DNA from: an uncultured Candidatus Melainabacteria bacterium
Lineage (GTDB): Bacteria; Cyanobacteriota; Vampirovibrionia; Gastranaerophilales; Gastranaerophilaceae
Assembly (NCBI GenBank): GCA_934777245.1
Contig: CAKVND010000001.1
Location: 30,980 to 94,979, forward strand
Direction of reading: 5' to 3'
DNA: 64,000 nucleotides
Numbering within the stretch: position 1 is the stretch's first letter; each line of letters opens with the position of its first letter. Below the pieces are notes generated by a model. That model was not told where the DNA came from and ran no database searches. It was given only the letters and a program-made list of their open reading frames with translations. A program made the position numbers and the translations under genes. Below, in pieces: positions 36,201 through 44,127 of the stretch.

Positions 36201-38704
36201 CTATTTGTCTTAAATTTACTAAATTCTACCGCAGAAGCAACACTAACATTATCACCGACTAACTTTGATGATTTTTCCGCACGCACACCGCCTTGTTCCC
36301 TCGCCCCTTGTGGGAGAGGGTTAGGGTGAGGGACACTGTTGGTTTCAGCTTTAGCTTCCCTCACCTTATCAAACTTACTGCTGAACGCAGTTTCACCACG
36401 CACCATGAGTTGAAGTGAAGAAATCATTTCTGATGCGTTTTTGCACTCAATTCTTCTGCCGTCAGGAAGATTAATTTTAAAACCATCTTTGCCTCCATTT
36501 ACCCCTTCTACGGTTGCACCTTTAAGTTGTGGCAAGTTTTCTTGCAAATACTTTTGAGATTGCATTCTAGCACTTCTTGAACCTGTCAACATCATGATTA
36601 AATGTGAAATAACCTTGATTTGACCTAAGCTGTAACCTTGATGCCCAAATTCTTCCATCAAAGTATCTGCAAGCTTTTCTGGAGTCAAAGTTCCTTCTCT
36701 TTGCAAAGTGTTTGCGATAGATAAAGCAGATTCAAAAGCTGTAAAACCAACAACATCGGTTGCAAAAGCTGCTGCTTCTGCTATCTTAGTAGGTGCAGAT
36801 TTTTCTAAGATAGTTGCAAATACTTCATTCGCATTAACCGTACCTTGAGAGAATTTTTCGCTTAATGCCGTTGTTACTTTAGAAGCCACTTTAGATGCTC
36901 GTTGCATAACTTTTTGAGTTACAGTAGATCCAAATACACCTGCAAACGCACCAAAAGTGAATGAGCCATCGGCATTTGTCATTACTTGTGCTTGCGTATC
37001 AAGAAGTTTGTCAAATCCGTCTTGTTTAATTGCTCTGTTTGATACGTTCATCACAGTACCTTCTGCAGCTGTGTAAAGATACATTTTTGTACCTTCATTT
37101 AATGCAGGACCAATAAGTTTTACTGCTTGCCCTGAAAGCCTCAAAGCACCTTGAAGAAGTTTGTTACTTACTTGTTTAGAAGCTATTGCAACACCTGCTT
37201 TAGAAAACGTACTCATAGTTGACATTGCAAGTGTTGTTCCTGCTTTTGTTTCAGCTCCCCAGCCAAATGTTGCTACCATAATTAAGACTTCGCCAATACC
37301 GTTCATAACTTGGTTAAATGTACTGTCATTCGGGTCGTCAGCTACAATATTCATAGCTTTAAGAATTGCTTCTTTGTATTCGTCAGTCATTTTATTGTCT
37401 TTGTCAAAAGCTTTTCCGTTTTCAGCCAGAGCAAAACATTTTTTAAACGCATCAGAATTGTAGTCAATTCCGTATTTATCAGCAGTTTTGCCATAAATCT
37501 TTTTAAATCCTTCTTTGAATTTTTGAGGATTCAAAACTTTTAATTCGCTAGCATTTTTTGCAAATTCTCGGCATGAATCCGCCCATTGATAATGGTTTTC
37601 ACCATCCAAACCAAGTTTATTTAAAACATATCCGATACCTTCAGAACCTAAACCAAACAAGCCTACACTATCTGTGTATTGGTCATTGTAGCTTGCAAGA
37701 GTTTCATACAAATTAGCCATAAAGTTAGCGGCTTTTATTTGTGTCAAAATTTCTTGTCTTTGAACTTCAGTTGCTTTATATTCTTCTTCATTTCTTAATG
37801 TAACACCTTCTGTGATTTCTAAAATGTTAGAAATATTGTCAAAAGTCGGTTCGAGTTCTTGTGAAGAAATAAGTTCTTTGAGTTCTTTGCCGTCTTTAAG
37901 TTTTTCCAAAGCCTCTTGCGGTAAATATGATAATCTTTCCACAACCTTTTTGCCGTCTTCTGTTTCTGTGTTTACACCAAGGGTTTCCGCAATAAAACGA
38001 GGGGAGTATGATTCTTTGCTGTCAATATTTTCTTTGGAATAAGTGTTGGTATTAATTGTAGCAACAGGCAACTTGATATACTTACTTATTCCATCAGTTG
38101 ATTGACTGGCTTTTTGCTTGTTTTGTGCATTTTGCATAGCATTAGAAATATTTTTCTGTTCTTGAGTTTCTAATGCTTTTTTGAATTTAGTTTCATCATT
38201 AAATTTGTGTTTTTTACCGTCAATAATTAGTTCAAAACTTGTTTCTAAAGTTCTTTTTTCTGTTTTCTTCCATTTGTAATCGCCATTACTGTAAAATGCA
38301 ATTGTTTCGGTTGTTCCGTCATTATACGTTGTAGTTACTTCTTTTCCACCATCTGGGGTTTGTTTTTCTGATGATGAAAGAATTGCGGCTGACGCGTCTG
38401 AAACAGATTTTACAAAACCTTGAAAATCGACGTCTTGGATATTTACTTGCTCTGCAAAAATACTCTTTACCAGGGCGTTTTCGTTTGCATCTAAAACTCT
38501 GTCGCTTCCGGCAAAACTTTGTAGGCCTTTGAAAATACCATCTAATTCTTCGGTTTCTAACGTTCCGTCTTTGTTGGTATCGTAAGCATCAAAAAGGACT
38601 TGGTACTTGTTATCAAGCTGTTCTTTGCGAACGCCATGTTTTATGTCGCCAAGCTTTTCCTTGTGTCCATTGCCTTGTTGTATATTGTAATCGCCGAAAC
38701 CCAT
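33257..38704 (-). CDS. 1815-aa EF-hand, helical-repeat, HELGH metallopeptidase protein
   Basis: This giant protein is not a known named family by eye. From the N-terminus: a canonical calcium EF-hand (DTNKDGTLETEE, residues 42-53), and a beta/charged region. Then comes a Gly/Ala-rich hydrophobic stretch (about 470-690) with several possible membrane segments. Next is an in-frame repeat insertion (about 790-810). About a dozen helical repeats of roughly 35 residues follow (about 890-1360), each of the form LVEAYxxNPxLTxxLLNxKxENGxxRF. A beta-rich region follows. The C-terminus is a zinc peptidase: LLHELGHYRDYF (HELGH 1706-1710) with Glu in AETNA about 60 residues later. It has no signal peptide, so flagellar or other export is possible. 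A perfect-spaced sigma-28 promoter lies 28 bp upstream. It is toxin- or effector-like in architecture; the role is inferred. Confidence 0.8.
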   Translation of the reverse strand: MGFGDYNIQQGNGHKEKLGDIKHGVRKEQLDNKYQVLFDAYDTNKDGTLETEELDGIFKGLQSFAGSDRVLDANENALVKSIFAEQVNIQDVDFQGFVKSVSDASAAILSSSEKQTPDGGKEVTTTYNDGTTETIAFYSNGDYKWKKTEKRTLETSFELIIDGKKHKFNDETKFKKALETQEQKNISNAMQNAQNKQKASQSTDGISKYIKLPVATINTNTYSKENIDSKESYSPRFIAETLGVNTETEDGKKVVERLSYLPQEALEKLKDGKELKELISSQELEPTFDNISNILEITEGVTLRNEEEYKATEVQRQEILTQIKAANFMANLYETLASYNDQYTDSVGLFGLGSEGIGYVLNKLGLDGENHYQWADSCREFAKNASELKVLNPQKFKEGFKKIYGKTADKYGIDYNSDAFKKCFALAENGKAFDKDNKMTDEYKEAILKAMNIVADDPNDSTFNQVMNGIGEVLIMVATFGWGAETKAGTTLAMSTMSTFSKAGVAIASKQVSNKLLQGALRLSGQAVKLIGPALNEGTKMYLYTAAEGTVMNVSNRAIKQDGFDKLLDTQAQVMTNADGSFTFGAFAGVFGSTVTQKVMQRASKVASKVTTALSEKFSQGTVNANEVFATILEKSAPTKIAEAAAFATDVVGFTAFESALSIANTLQREGTLTPEKLADTLMEEFGHQGYSLGQIKVISHLIMMLTGSRSARMQSQKYLQENLPQLKGATVEGVNGGKDGFKINLPDGRRIECKNASEMISSLQLMVRGETAFSSKFDKVREAKAETNSVPHPNPLPQGAREQGGVRAEKSSKLVGDNVSVASAVEFSKFKTNRRIKGFDKNLNPSQMTEAELQAKKQVEEYLKNNFPDLATQDNINILKDAWLKSPEFTQKALNNSRKFNVTEIFSLVEAYQLEPNLTEKYLNIKSENGAYRFHPFAVKYLVKAHLTDATRTEELINTKQENGQYKYDGIEVLSLVEAYQMNTKATDMLLNLKNEKGKSRFQAGAIKFLVEAYNKNPELVEDLLTQEYYKGMIRHKAQNIVDAVKAYEIDPKRFKEILDEKGQPPYDYAYMHDGSDALKFIEAEQIDSKVAKMLEAQHLEGGLPRFTPEMIRSLTEVYNEHPKTLDRILNIKNINGVYKFLSGESIPDKDYFNSILEKCEKYPEILEIAKNNETISGFNSLCALCNSYEKNPEFVKNSLNKKNTNGSPRFDIMQVDYLMVANETNPTLTKEALDVKTADGKEYRFNAYEVRGLIEADKINHELTSDLLTQKKSDGSYYSGSEIREIVSAREASPDIYDGAIKNGFSDVDAAKIVAAFKQSKDPDLVKLLMGYKNSEGKSKFDGQDIIRIVLTIDNAPNDKAKILDYLNNDISMNSIDGLLEMEKILSRDEFDKLKNSFNTIVDYCKAHNIKYDNLLILENKEFLVLLDENGNSSIMFDADGKMIQESILDATNPNFNKERLVNKNGDKSVLARVEYEQLGFTDFAFYTDNIQTIKDVNGNFLYKEFCLKSKDVEGKFDVWREEANGKKYKIGLAEKTPAGEIVLEKTLVANDGTKTDYNYMQSPDGSRLVYTKITEPDGKVTENRQQFKVIDNNHAVSIENGMKYEIEYQTDKITVTKDNGEKVELSIGSNEIESEGIISKDLLPIVKMLPGSALCDIKEFGLKKLWLNTDKAQEGNAMFIASTGTIELSKQNSVPKNVFVLLHELGHYRDYFKFRENKELNDIFKVELEAFNNSATRVDAAAISYLIATGILKPGGMQQEFIAETNAIMHSSNYAPYIEMRGQCLQKYFPKTFAKVVELLKETGVQEYKPEE
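36278..36336. repeat. Repeat-derived in-frame insertion in the 1815-aa gene
   Basis: The block translates in frame as VPHPNPLPQGAREQGGVRAEK, minus a few residues. This is the typical translation of a dispersed CCCTCACCCTAACCC / CTCGCCCCTTGTGGGAGAGGG repeat. It is Pro/Gly/Arg-rich, unlike its surroundings. Confidence 0.65.
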
Positions 38705-38731
38705 CTTACTTTATTTCCTTCCTGACATGTA

Positions 38732-38758
38732 TTAACGGCATATTTTTGAAAAACTTTA
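38732..38758 (-). promoter_or_regulatory. Sigma-28 promoter of the 1815-aa gene
   Basis: Read on the minus strand: TAAAGTTT, an 11-nt spacer, GCCGTTAA (one mismatch). The ATG at 38704 is 28 bp downstream, behind AGGAAGGAAA. Confidence 0.8.
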
Positions 38759-38824
38759 GAGATTTTCGCTAAAAATTTACAATGGAAGTAAAATTGTTAC
38801 AATTCAATCGCATTATTATATTTG

Positions 38825-38844
38825 TTTAATTTTGCAAAATTAAA
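38825..38844. promoter_or_regulatory. 20-bp perfect palindrome (possible operator)
   Basis: TTTAATTTTGCAAAATTAAA is fully self-complementary. The same 20 bp occurs at 43704-43723. Both lie 65-95 bp upstream of the sigma-28 box of a giant gene. AT-rich, it could bind a dimeric regulator. Confidence 0.5.
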
Positions 38845-38876
38845 GTGATATAAGGATTCAAGCAAACATTTTAAAT

Positions 38877-38911
38877 AAAAAAACAGGAGAGTCTCTCTAG
38901 TAAATCTCTCA
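38877..38911 (-). terminator. Terminator of the 79-aa gene
   Basis: On the minus strand, a GAGAG...CTCTC stem is followed by TTTTTTT. In copy B (43759-43791) the stem sequence differs (GGAG-GTTT/AAAC-CTCC), but pairing and T-run are kept. Confidence 0.65.
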
Positions 38912-38958
38912 CGGTGCCATTTCATGATATTTGCACAGTTATATGTTAAACAAAATTA

Positions 38959-39198
38959 TCAAGTAACAAAGCCTTTTTTGTTTACATAACTCATCAAATC
39001 TTTTACAAAAGCTTTCTTTTCCTTGATTGTTTCGATTTCCAAACAGCCATCGGAATCAAAGTTAAAATTGCTTTTCTTAACCCTGAATTTTTCTAAGAAA
39101 GAATCAAAGAAACTGTCGAAGTTGTAGGAATTGTAATCAATCTGACAATATAGCTTGTCCAAGTAGTCCAATAACAAACGTTTTTCAAAATTATTCAT
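38959..39198 (-). CDS. Small acidic 79-aa protein of the giant-gene cassette
   Basis: This protein is not recognised. It has 79 aa, is Phe/Asp/Tyr-rich and highly charged (MNNFEKRLLLDYLDKLYCQ..., then DSFFDSFLEKFRVKKSNF), with no membrane segment. AGAGGTG gives the ribosome site. It sits upstream (in transcription) of the 1815-aa gene, separated by its own terminator. A 5' fragment survives at 32292 and a few 3' codons at 43843. It may be a chaperone-like or immunity-like partner of the giant protein, inferred from its constant neighbourhood only. Confidence 0.65.
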   Translation of the reverse strand: MNNFEKRLLLDYLDKLYCQIDYNSYNFDSFFDSFLEKFRVKKSNFNFDSDGCLEIETIKEKKAFVKDLMSYVNKKGFVT

Positions 39199-39373
39199 AA
39201 CAAATCACCTCTATTGCATCTACAGATTAACGCATCCGGATAATTTGTCAGGGCCTATGGAGGAATTTTGTTACAAAGCGACGCAATTAAATGGCTTTTT
39301 TAATATAATTGGCAGAACTGTGAAATTATTACGGCTAAGAGTTTAAGGTGCAAAAATTTGCACCCTACCTGCT
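39098..39373. repeat. 276-bp identical direct repeat, copy 2
   Basis: This is the twin of 32359-32634. It contains the first part of the intact 79-aa gene and its upstream region, and the GTAG-foot hairpin at 39347-39368. Confidence 0.9.
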
Positions 39374-39445
39374 GTGATAATATATGAATAATTAAAATTT
39401 AATTTTATTCAAAATAATGCCAGTTTTAATATGCAAAGTGTAATA

Positions 39446-42400
39446 TTATTTAATATTATTAATAATAACTATATTATTATCTTGCAAAAACTTTCTAAAT
39501 TCAAAACTCAAATTTTCAAGTTTGCATTTTATTCCAACAGCAGTTGGATACAAGTCAAAAGCTACAAGTTCATTATGAGATTCAACAGAACTTGCAAAAA
39601 ATTGGTTAGTACCTTCTAGTGCTTTTTCAAAATCCAGTGCTTTATTTGCATCACCTAATATTTTTATAATATTTTTGTTTTTAGAAACTTCTGACAATTC
39701 TAGTCCTTGTATTTCTCTAAACACAAGAGCATATTCTCTATCACTGATTTGATGAGGATAATATTCTTTAAATTTAGTCACAAATTTACTGTCACTACCC
39801 ATATATCTCAAGATTTTATCAATATCTTTGCCATATTTTGTATTAGCATTTCCATCAGAAACTTTTCCAATTGCATTCATATCTAATTTATCAAATATCG
39901 CAAAGACTTCGTAATCTTGAAAAACCTTGCAAACTCCATTTTTACCAGTTGAAATTGATAAACCCAATCCTTTATCATAACCACCTGACGCAAATACTGT
40001 CATTAGACCTTTTTCTGTTGCACCGTGATATGCAAAAAATTCTTTATCTAAGCCCATTTGGTTAGCATCAATAACAATATTTGAAGTCGCTTCACGTCCT
40101 TCTCCAATCGTTGTTAATTTAGCTCCCTTTTCTAATGCTTTTTCTGTATTTACACTTGCGGTAAACATCATTCTGCTTTTGCTTTGTAAGGCAAGTATTG
40201 CTTCTTCAATTTCATTAATCATATTATAATTAAGTTTTTCACCATAATTGGTATAAAAATTATCATTAACAGCTTTCAAGTCGGATTCAGCAAAAATTCT
40301 TGCTAATTTAAAATCATTACCACTTCTAAAAACATCTGTTAATTTTTCTACTAACGTCGGATTTTCTTTTTCTGAAATATCCGTAAGCCAATGATGGTAT
40401 TTAACAAGATTAACAATCCTATTTTTTTCCATTGGTGTTAAATTAGGAATTCTTTCAACAATTGCATTAACCGTTTGAGAAGATGGTAATGCATGTTGAT
40501 CAAACTTAGTTCTTTCAATCTTATTTATATCATGTAAAAGTGTTGCAACACCTAAAATCCTTTTGTCAGTTTCGCTCAATTCTTTGTACATAGGATTTTT
40601 CATATTTTCTTGAAAAGCTTTTAACATGTGTTCTGCTAAATTATATTTCTGGACATTATGTTGCTGTGCTTGAATTGTAAACCTAAATTCAGGAATTGCG
40701 TTACAAATACTTTCAATAACCGGATGTAATTCTTCAAAACCTTTAGGTAGTATTATATTATTTTCTTTTGATAAAAATTTATGAATATGATTATTAATTG
40801 CTTTTTCGATATCATTTAAACCATTAGGTGAAATTTCTACCGGCAAACCACTTATAATATTTTCACTATTTTTTGATAGACCAAATTTTGATAGTATTTT
40901 TTCTTGTTCTATCGGTGATAAATGTTTAATTTCATTGAAAATATCACTTTTAAATGAATCTCTTGAATACTGAAGTTTAATACCTCCTGCTTTTGCCAGT
41001 TTTTCTATAGAAAAATTATTATTACCAAAAATATTCATTATACTATTAAATTGTGAAGAAAATTTTTGCGATATATCTACAGGTACTTTATTGATTTTTA
41101 CAAGCAAAGCTAATTCTCTATTTATGGCATTAAAAGTCTCTGTTGCTAAATCTTTACATCTTGCTCCTTGAATCATGGCTGACCATTCTCGCAAATCATT
41201 TTTTGTGTATTTCGATATGTTTTTAGGATTTAGAATTTCTAAAGGAATCTCATTTTCTATAAAAAATATTGCATCGCGAATTTGAGCATCCAAAATTTCT
41301 CCGCTTTGTAATTTTTGTGCTAAAAATCTACTTTGTTCAGTAAATGAATTAAAATCATCATCGTATGTATAAAGTTTTAACATTTCATTAATATTTTTAG
41401 GTTTAATTTTTCCTTGCGTTTCTAATGTTAACAATTCTTTTAAAAATTGTGTTGTTCCCTCATCTCCTTCTTTTAAATAATTTAAGATTCCTTTGGTATT
41501 TATTTTTAAAGAATGATCATTACAGTGGCGATTAAGTAAAATAACCATTTTTTTCTTTTGTGATGAAAATAAATTAATTTTATTCTCACTTACAAGTTTT
41601 AATAATCTTTCAACTGATGTATCATCTAAATCTTTGGTGTATTTATTAAAGATAGGTAAAATATCATCTGTAACAAGTCCATTTTCTGAACAGTATTTTG
41701 CAATAATATCTTCTTTTTTTATTAAAACATTACTAATGTTTTTACGATTCACATCATCAGCCATGTTTTTAATAGCACGAGTTGATTCCGGTAAATTAGC
41801 TTTCCATTCGTTGTATCGTTGAAAATATTCACCACCTAAACGTTGTCTTACTGCTTGATATTCTTCGGTTTTAGGTAGATTTTTCATTTCCTGTGTAATT
41901 CTGCTAAAATCTTCTCTGCTTTTAGCAGTTTCTAATTCTTTTATTAAGCGTTGTTGTATTTGAATTGGAGTTTCTAAATTAGCTGCTTCTTTTGTAGAAA
42001 TTTTTTGTTCTTCTTGCGTAACACTTTTTTTAGAAGATGCCAGTTCTATGTCAACATCCTTTTCGACTCTTGGAGTTTCACTCTCAATTTTGCTGGGAAC
42101 TTCGTCAGCAACCTTGTTTCCATTCGCATCGACTTTCACATTCTCTTTACCAAAAACTTTTTGTGCACCTTTGCCGGCAGCTTTCATACCGCCACCGATT
42201 ACCGGCGCCATAATTGCACCGCCAATACCACCTTCAACAGCACCTTCAAGCATTGTTTCTGCATCCCAATCAGAATCCAGTCCGGCTCTAAAACCATCAT
42301 CAATAGCACCACCGAGAGCTCCATCCGTAGCCATTTCAGCAGCCATTGCAGTTCCTCGTTTCAATAAAGTTCCACCAACGTATTCATAACCGGCAGGATT

Positions 42401-43549
42401 TGTTAAAGCTGTTTTTAAACCTTGTTTTACTCCAGTTTCAACAACTTCTTCGGCAACTTCTTTGCCTACTTGTTTTACTGCTTGAATACCTAATTTAGTT
42501 GCAACAGTTTTGCCGACTGCACCACCTAAACCACCTGTAATAGGTGCTAAGGCACCAGAGAACGCACCTGTGGCTAAATCATGTCCAAAGTCTTTCATTG
42601 TATATTTTCTATCTGTTCCAACAGTATCAAGAGCTTTTACTCCGGCTTTTATCAATGCTCCACTAGCAGTGGCAGCTGCTACTCCAACAGCAATTGATGC
42701 TCCACCTGTAAATGGAGCTGCTGCTACTGCTGCCGTATATATACCTACTGCTGCGACACCTGAAACCATATCGCCCACAACATCAGCAGCCATTTCTTGA
42801 CCTTCTTTGTAGCCGTTGATTTTTGCAGTTGCTTGAGATAATTCGCCACGTTTAAATTTTTCTAAATTTTCTTTTGTATATTCAACTCCTGTTGCTTCTT
42901 TAAAATTTTTTTTGCTAATTTTGCCGGTTTTAACTTGATTAAGGAGTTTTCTCTCAGCATTAATTTGTTGTTGAGCTTTGTCTGAACCATCACCGATACC
43001 GGTTTGATTCTTAACCCAATCCCAACCTTTACCAATCAAACCTTGTTCTTTTTTAGTTTTGTTAAGCCTTTTTTCTTCATTATTCAATCTTGCAAGATTT
43101 TGGTCCACAGCCCCTCGTGTTGGATTTTTAGCTTTTAAAGTCCTCTTTTTACCATTTTTAGTAACAGTATAACTACTTCCATTAGTAGCGATAGAAATTT
43201 GTCCTTCAACTTTTTTGAAATAATCAGGTTTAATTGGAGTACCATCTGCCCCAAAATATTGCATTACCGTTCTGCCATCTGCAAGTCTTGAATAAACAAC
43301 CTTTCTCCCTGACTGTAAATATATTGTCTTTTTAGGTTTAGCTTTTGTTGTTTTTTCAACTTGCAAGCCGGTATTATTATCTTTTTGTTTTGAACTTACT
43401 AAAATGGATTGTTTTTGTTTGGCAGTTAGAGTGATTACACCATTTTCGACCATAATAGACAAAACTTGATTATCAGATAATTTCTTTAATTTAGGATTAG
43501 ATTGTCTATATGCTTGAATTTTCTGTTGTAAATTAACCTTTTCTGCCAT
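39446..43549 (-). CDS. 1367-aa HD-domain giant protein
   Basis: The start is set at 43549 (MAEKVNLQQK), behind AAAGGTG. The N-terminal part is Lys-rich. A Gly/Ala-rich hydrophobic stretch follows (about 250-480; GVAAVGIYTAAVAAAPFTGGAS and several more). A helical charged middle comes next. An HD-type metal phosphohydrolase domain lies at about 971-1080 (LAEHMLKAF, LLHDINKIE, KFDQHALPSS, KYHHWL; H, HD, H pattern). The C-terminal 280 residues are not recognised (AYHGATEKGLMTVFASGGYDKGLGL). The plan of hydrophobic centre plus C-terminal enzyme is like secreted toxins. It is driven by a sigma-28 box, as is the neighbouring giant. Confidence 0.78.
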   Translation of the reverse strand: MAEKVNLQQKIQAYRQSNPKLKKLSDNQVLSIMVENGVITLTAKQKQSILVSSKQKDNNTGLQVEKTTKAKPKKTIYLQSGRKVVYSRLADGRTVMQYFGADGTPIKPDYFKKVEGQISIATNGSSYTVTKNGKKRTLKAKNPTRGAVDQNLARLNNEEKRLNKTKKEQGLIGKGWDWVKNQTGIGDGSDKAQQQINAERKLLNQVKTGKISKKNFKEATGVEYTKENLEKFKRGELSQATAKINGYKEGQEMAADVVGDMVSGVAAVGIYTAAVAAAPFTGGASIAVGVAAATASGALIKAGVKALDTVGTDRKYTMKDFGHDLATGAFSGALAPITGGLGGAVGKTVATKLGIQAVKQVGKEVAEEVVETGVKQGLKTALTNPAGYEYVGGTLLKRGTAMAAEMATDGALGGAIDDGFRAGLDSDWDAETMLEGAVEGGIGGAIMAPVIGGGMKAAGKGAQKVFGKENVKVDANGNKVADEVPSKIESETPRVEKDVDIELASSKKSVTQEEQKISTKEAANLETPIQIQQRLIKELETAKSREDFSRITQEMKNLPKTEEYQAVRQRLGGEYFQRYNEWKANLPESTRAIKNMADDVNRKNISNVLIKKEDIIAKYCSENGLVTDDILPIFNKYTKDLDDTSVERLLKLVSENKINLFSSQKKKMVILLNRHCNDHSLKINTKGILNYLKEGDEGTTQFLKELLTLETQGKIKPKNINEMLKLYTYDDDFNSFTEQSRFLAQKLQSGEILDAQIRDAIFFIENEIPLEILNPKNISKYTKNDLREWSAMIQGARCKDLATETFNAINRELALLVKINKVPVDISQKFSSQFNSIMNIFGNNNFSIEKLAKAGGIKLQYSRDSFKSDIFNEIKHLSPIEQEKILSKFGLSKNSENIISGLPVEISPNGLNDIEKAINNHIHKFLSKENNIILPKGFEELHPVIESICNAIPEFRFTIQAQQHNVQKYNLAEHMLKAFQENMKNPMYKELSETDKRILGVATLLHDINKIERTKFDQHALPSSQTVNAIVERIPNLTPMEKNRIVNLVKYHHWLTDISEKENPTLVEKLTDVFRSGNDFKLARIFAESDLKAVNDNFYTNYGEKLNYNMINEIEEAILALQSKSRMMFTASVNTEKALEKGAKLTTIGEGREATSNIVIDANQMGLDKEFFAYHGATEKGLMTVFASGGYDKGLGLSISTGKNGVCKVFQDYEVFAIFDKLDMNAIGKVSDGNANTKYGKDIDKILRYMGSDSKFVTKFKEYYPHQISDREYALVFREIQGLELSEVSKNKNIIKILGDANKALDFEKALEGTNQFFASSVESHNELVAFDLYPTAVGIKCKLENLSFEFRKFLQDNNIVIINNIK

Positions 43550-43580
43550 TGCACACCTTTTAAGAATCAATTGAAAATAT

Positions 43581-43604
43581 GTAACACAATTCATATTGTG
43601 TTAC
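43581..43604. promoter_or_regulatory. Hairpin in the 5' leader of the 1367-aa gene
   Basis: A perfect 10-bp stem GTAACACAAT/ATTGTGTTAC has a TCAT loop. It lies between the sigma-28 box and the start codon, and may affect message stability or translation. Confidence 0.5.
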
Positions 43605-43611
43605 ATATTTT

Positions 43612-43638
43612 CTATCGGCATTTTTTGTAAAAACTTTA
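43612..43638 (-). promoter_or_regulatory. Sigma-28 promoter of the 1367-aa gene
   Basis: On the minus strand: TAAAGTTT, an 11-nt spacer, GCCGATAG (one mismatch in the last base). The leader to ATG 43549 is about 55 nt and holds a hairpin. Confidence 0.8.
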
Positions 43639-43703
43639 ATGTTTTATGTAAATTGTTACAATTGAATGATTTTTGTTACAATTCAATCGCATTATTGCAT
43701 TTG

Positions 43704-43723
43704 TTTAATTTTGCAAAATTAAA
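43704..43723. promoter_or_regulatory. 20-bp perfect palindrome, copy B
   Basis: TTTAATTTTGCAAAATTAAA, identical to 38825-38844. Confidence 0.5.
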
Positions 43724-43758
43724 GTGATACAAGGATTATTACGCAAATATTTGTAAAT

Positions 43759-43791
43759 AAAAAAACAGGAGTGTTTCCCTAGTAAACCTCC
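43759..43791 (-). terminator. Terminator in leader B
   Basis: The stem GGAG-t-GTTT/AAAC-CTCC is followed on the minus strand by TTTTTTT. It is the counterpart of 38877-38911, with compensating changes. Confidence 0.6.
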
Positions 43792-43910
43792 CCCGGTGTC
43801 ATTTCATGATATTTGCACAGTAACGTATTAAATAAAATTATTAAGTAACAAAGATATAAAATAGTTAAAGTTAAAACTAACAAGTTCTTAAAGGACGACT
43901 TGTAAAAAAG

Positions 43911-43959
43911 GCTTGTAATTTCAACAGGTAACAATTTGTCACCAGTTGAAATTACAAGC
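43911..43959. repeat. Long hairpin, no gene
   Basis: A 15-bp perfect stem GCTTGTAATTTCAAC/GTTGAAATTACAAGC encloses a weaker inner stem (GGTAAC/GTCACC). It has no T-run. It lies in the 578-bp gap before the kinase gene, in which nothing else is seen beyond the leader B repeat. Confidence 0.5.
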
Positions 43960-44127
43960 TGATGATGGGGAAATGCGTAAGACTGATGTTACTGATATCA
44001 AGACAAATTTTCGTATAACTTATCTTGGACACTGGTGAGAATAATGCGAACACATAGAATAGTGTTATTGATAATTTATAAAAGTTAATAATTTGTCTAA
44101 TATTAATCTTTGGGTTAATATAGAAAT

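Larger units (their letters stand above)
38794..38971. repeat. Leader region A (duplicated)
   Basis: About 178 bp aligns with 43673-43853 along its whole length. It contains a 20-bp palindrome, a terminator hairpin (38877-38911) and, at the far end, the last codons of the 79-aa gene (copy A) or their remnant (copy B). Confidence 0.8.
43673..43853. repeat. Leader region B (duplicated)
   Basis: It is homologous to 38794-38971. It ends in the last few codons of the 79-aa gene (reading ...FVT stop), whose remaining 5' part is absent here. Confidence 0.8.

Noticed and set aside
42048..42389. Several 90-120 aa ORFs opposite the 1367-aa gene
   Set aside because: They lie opposite the Gly/Ala-rich region, where codon composition leaves the other strand open by chance; there is no start signal or family.
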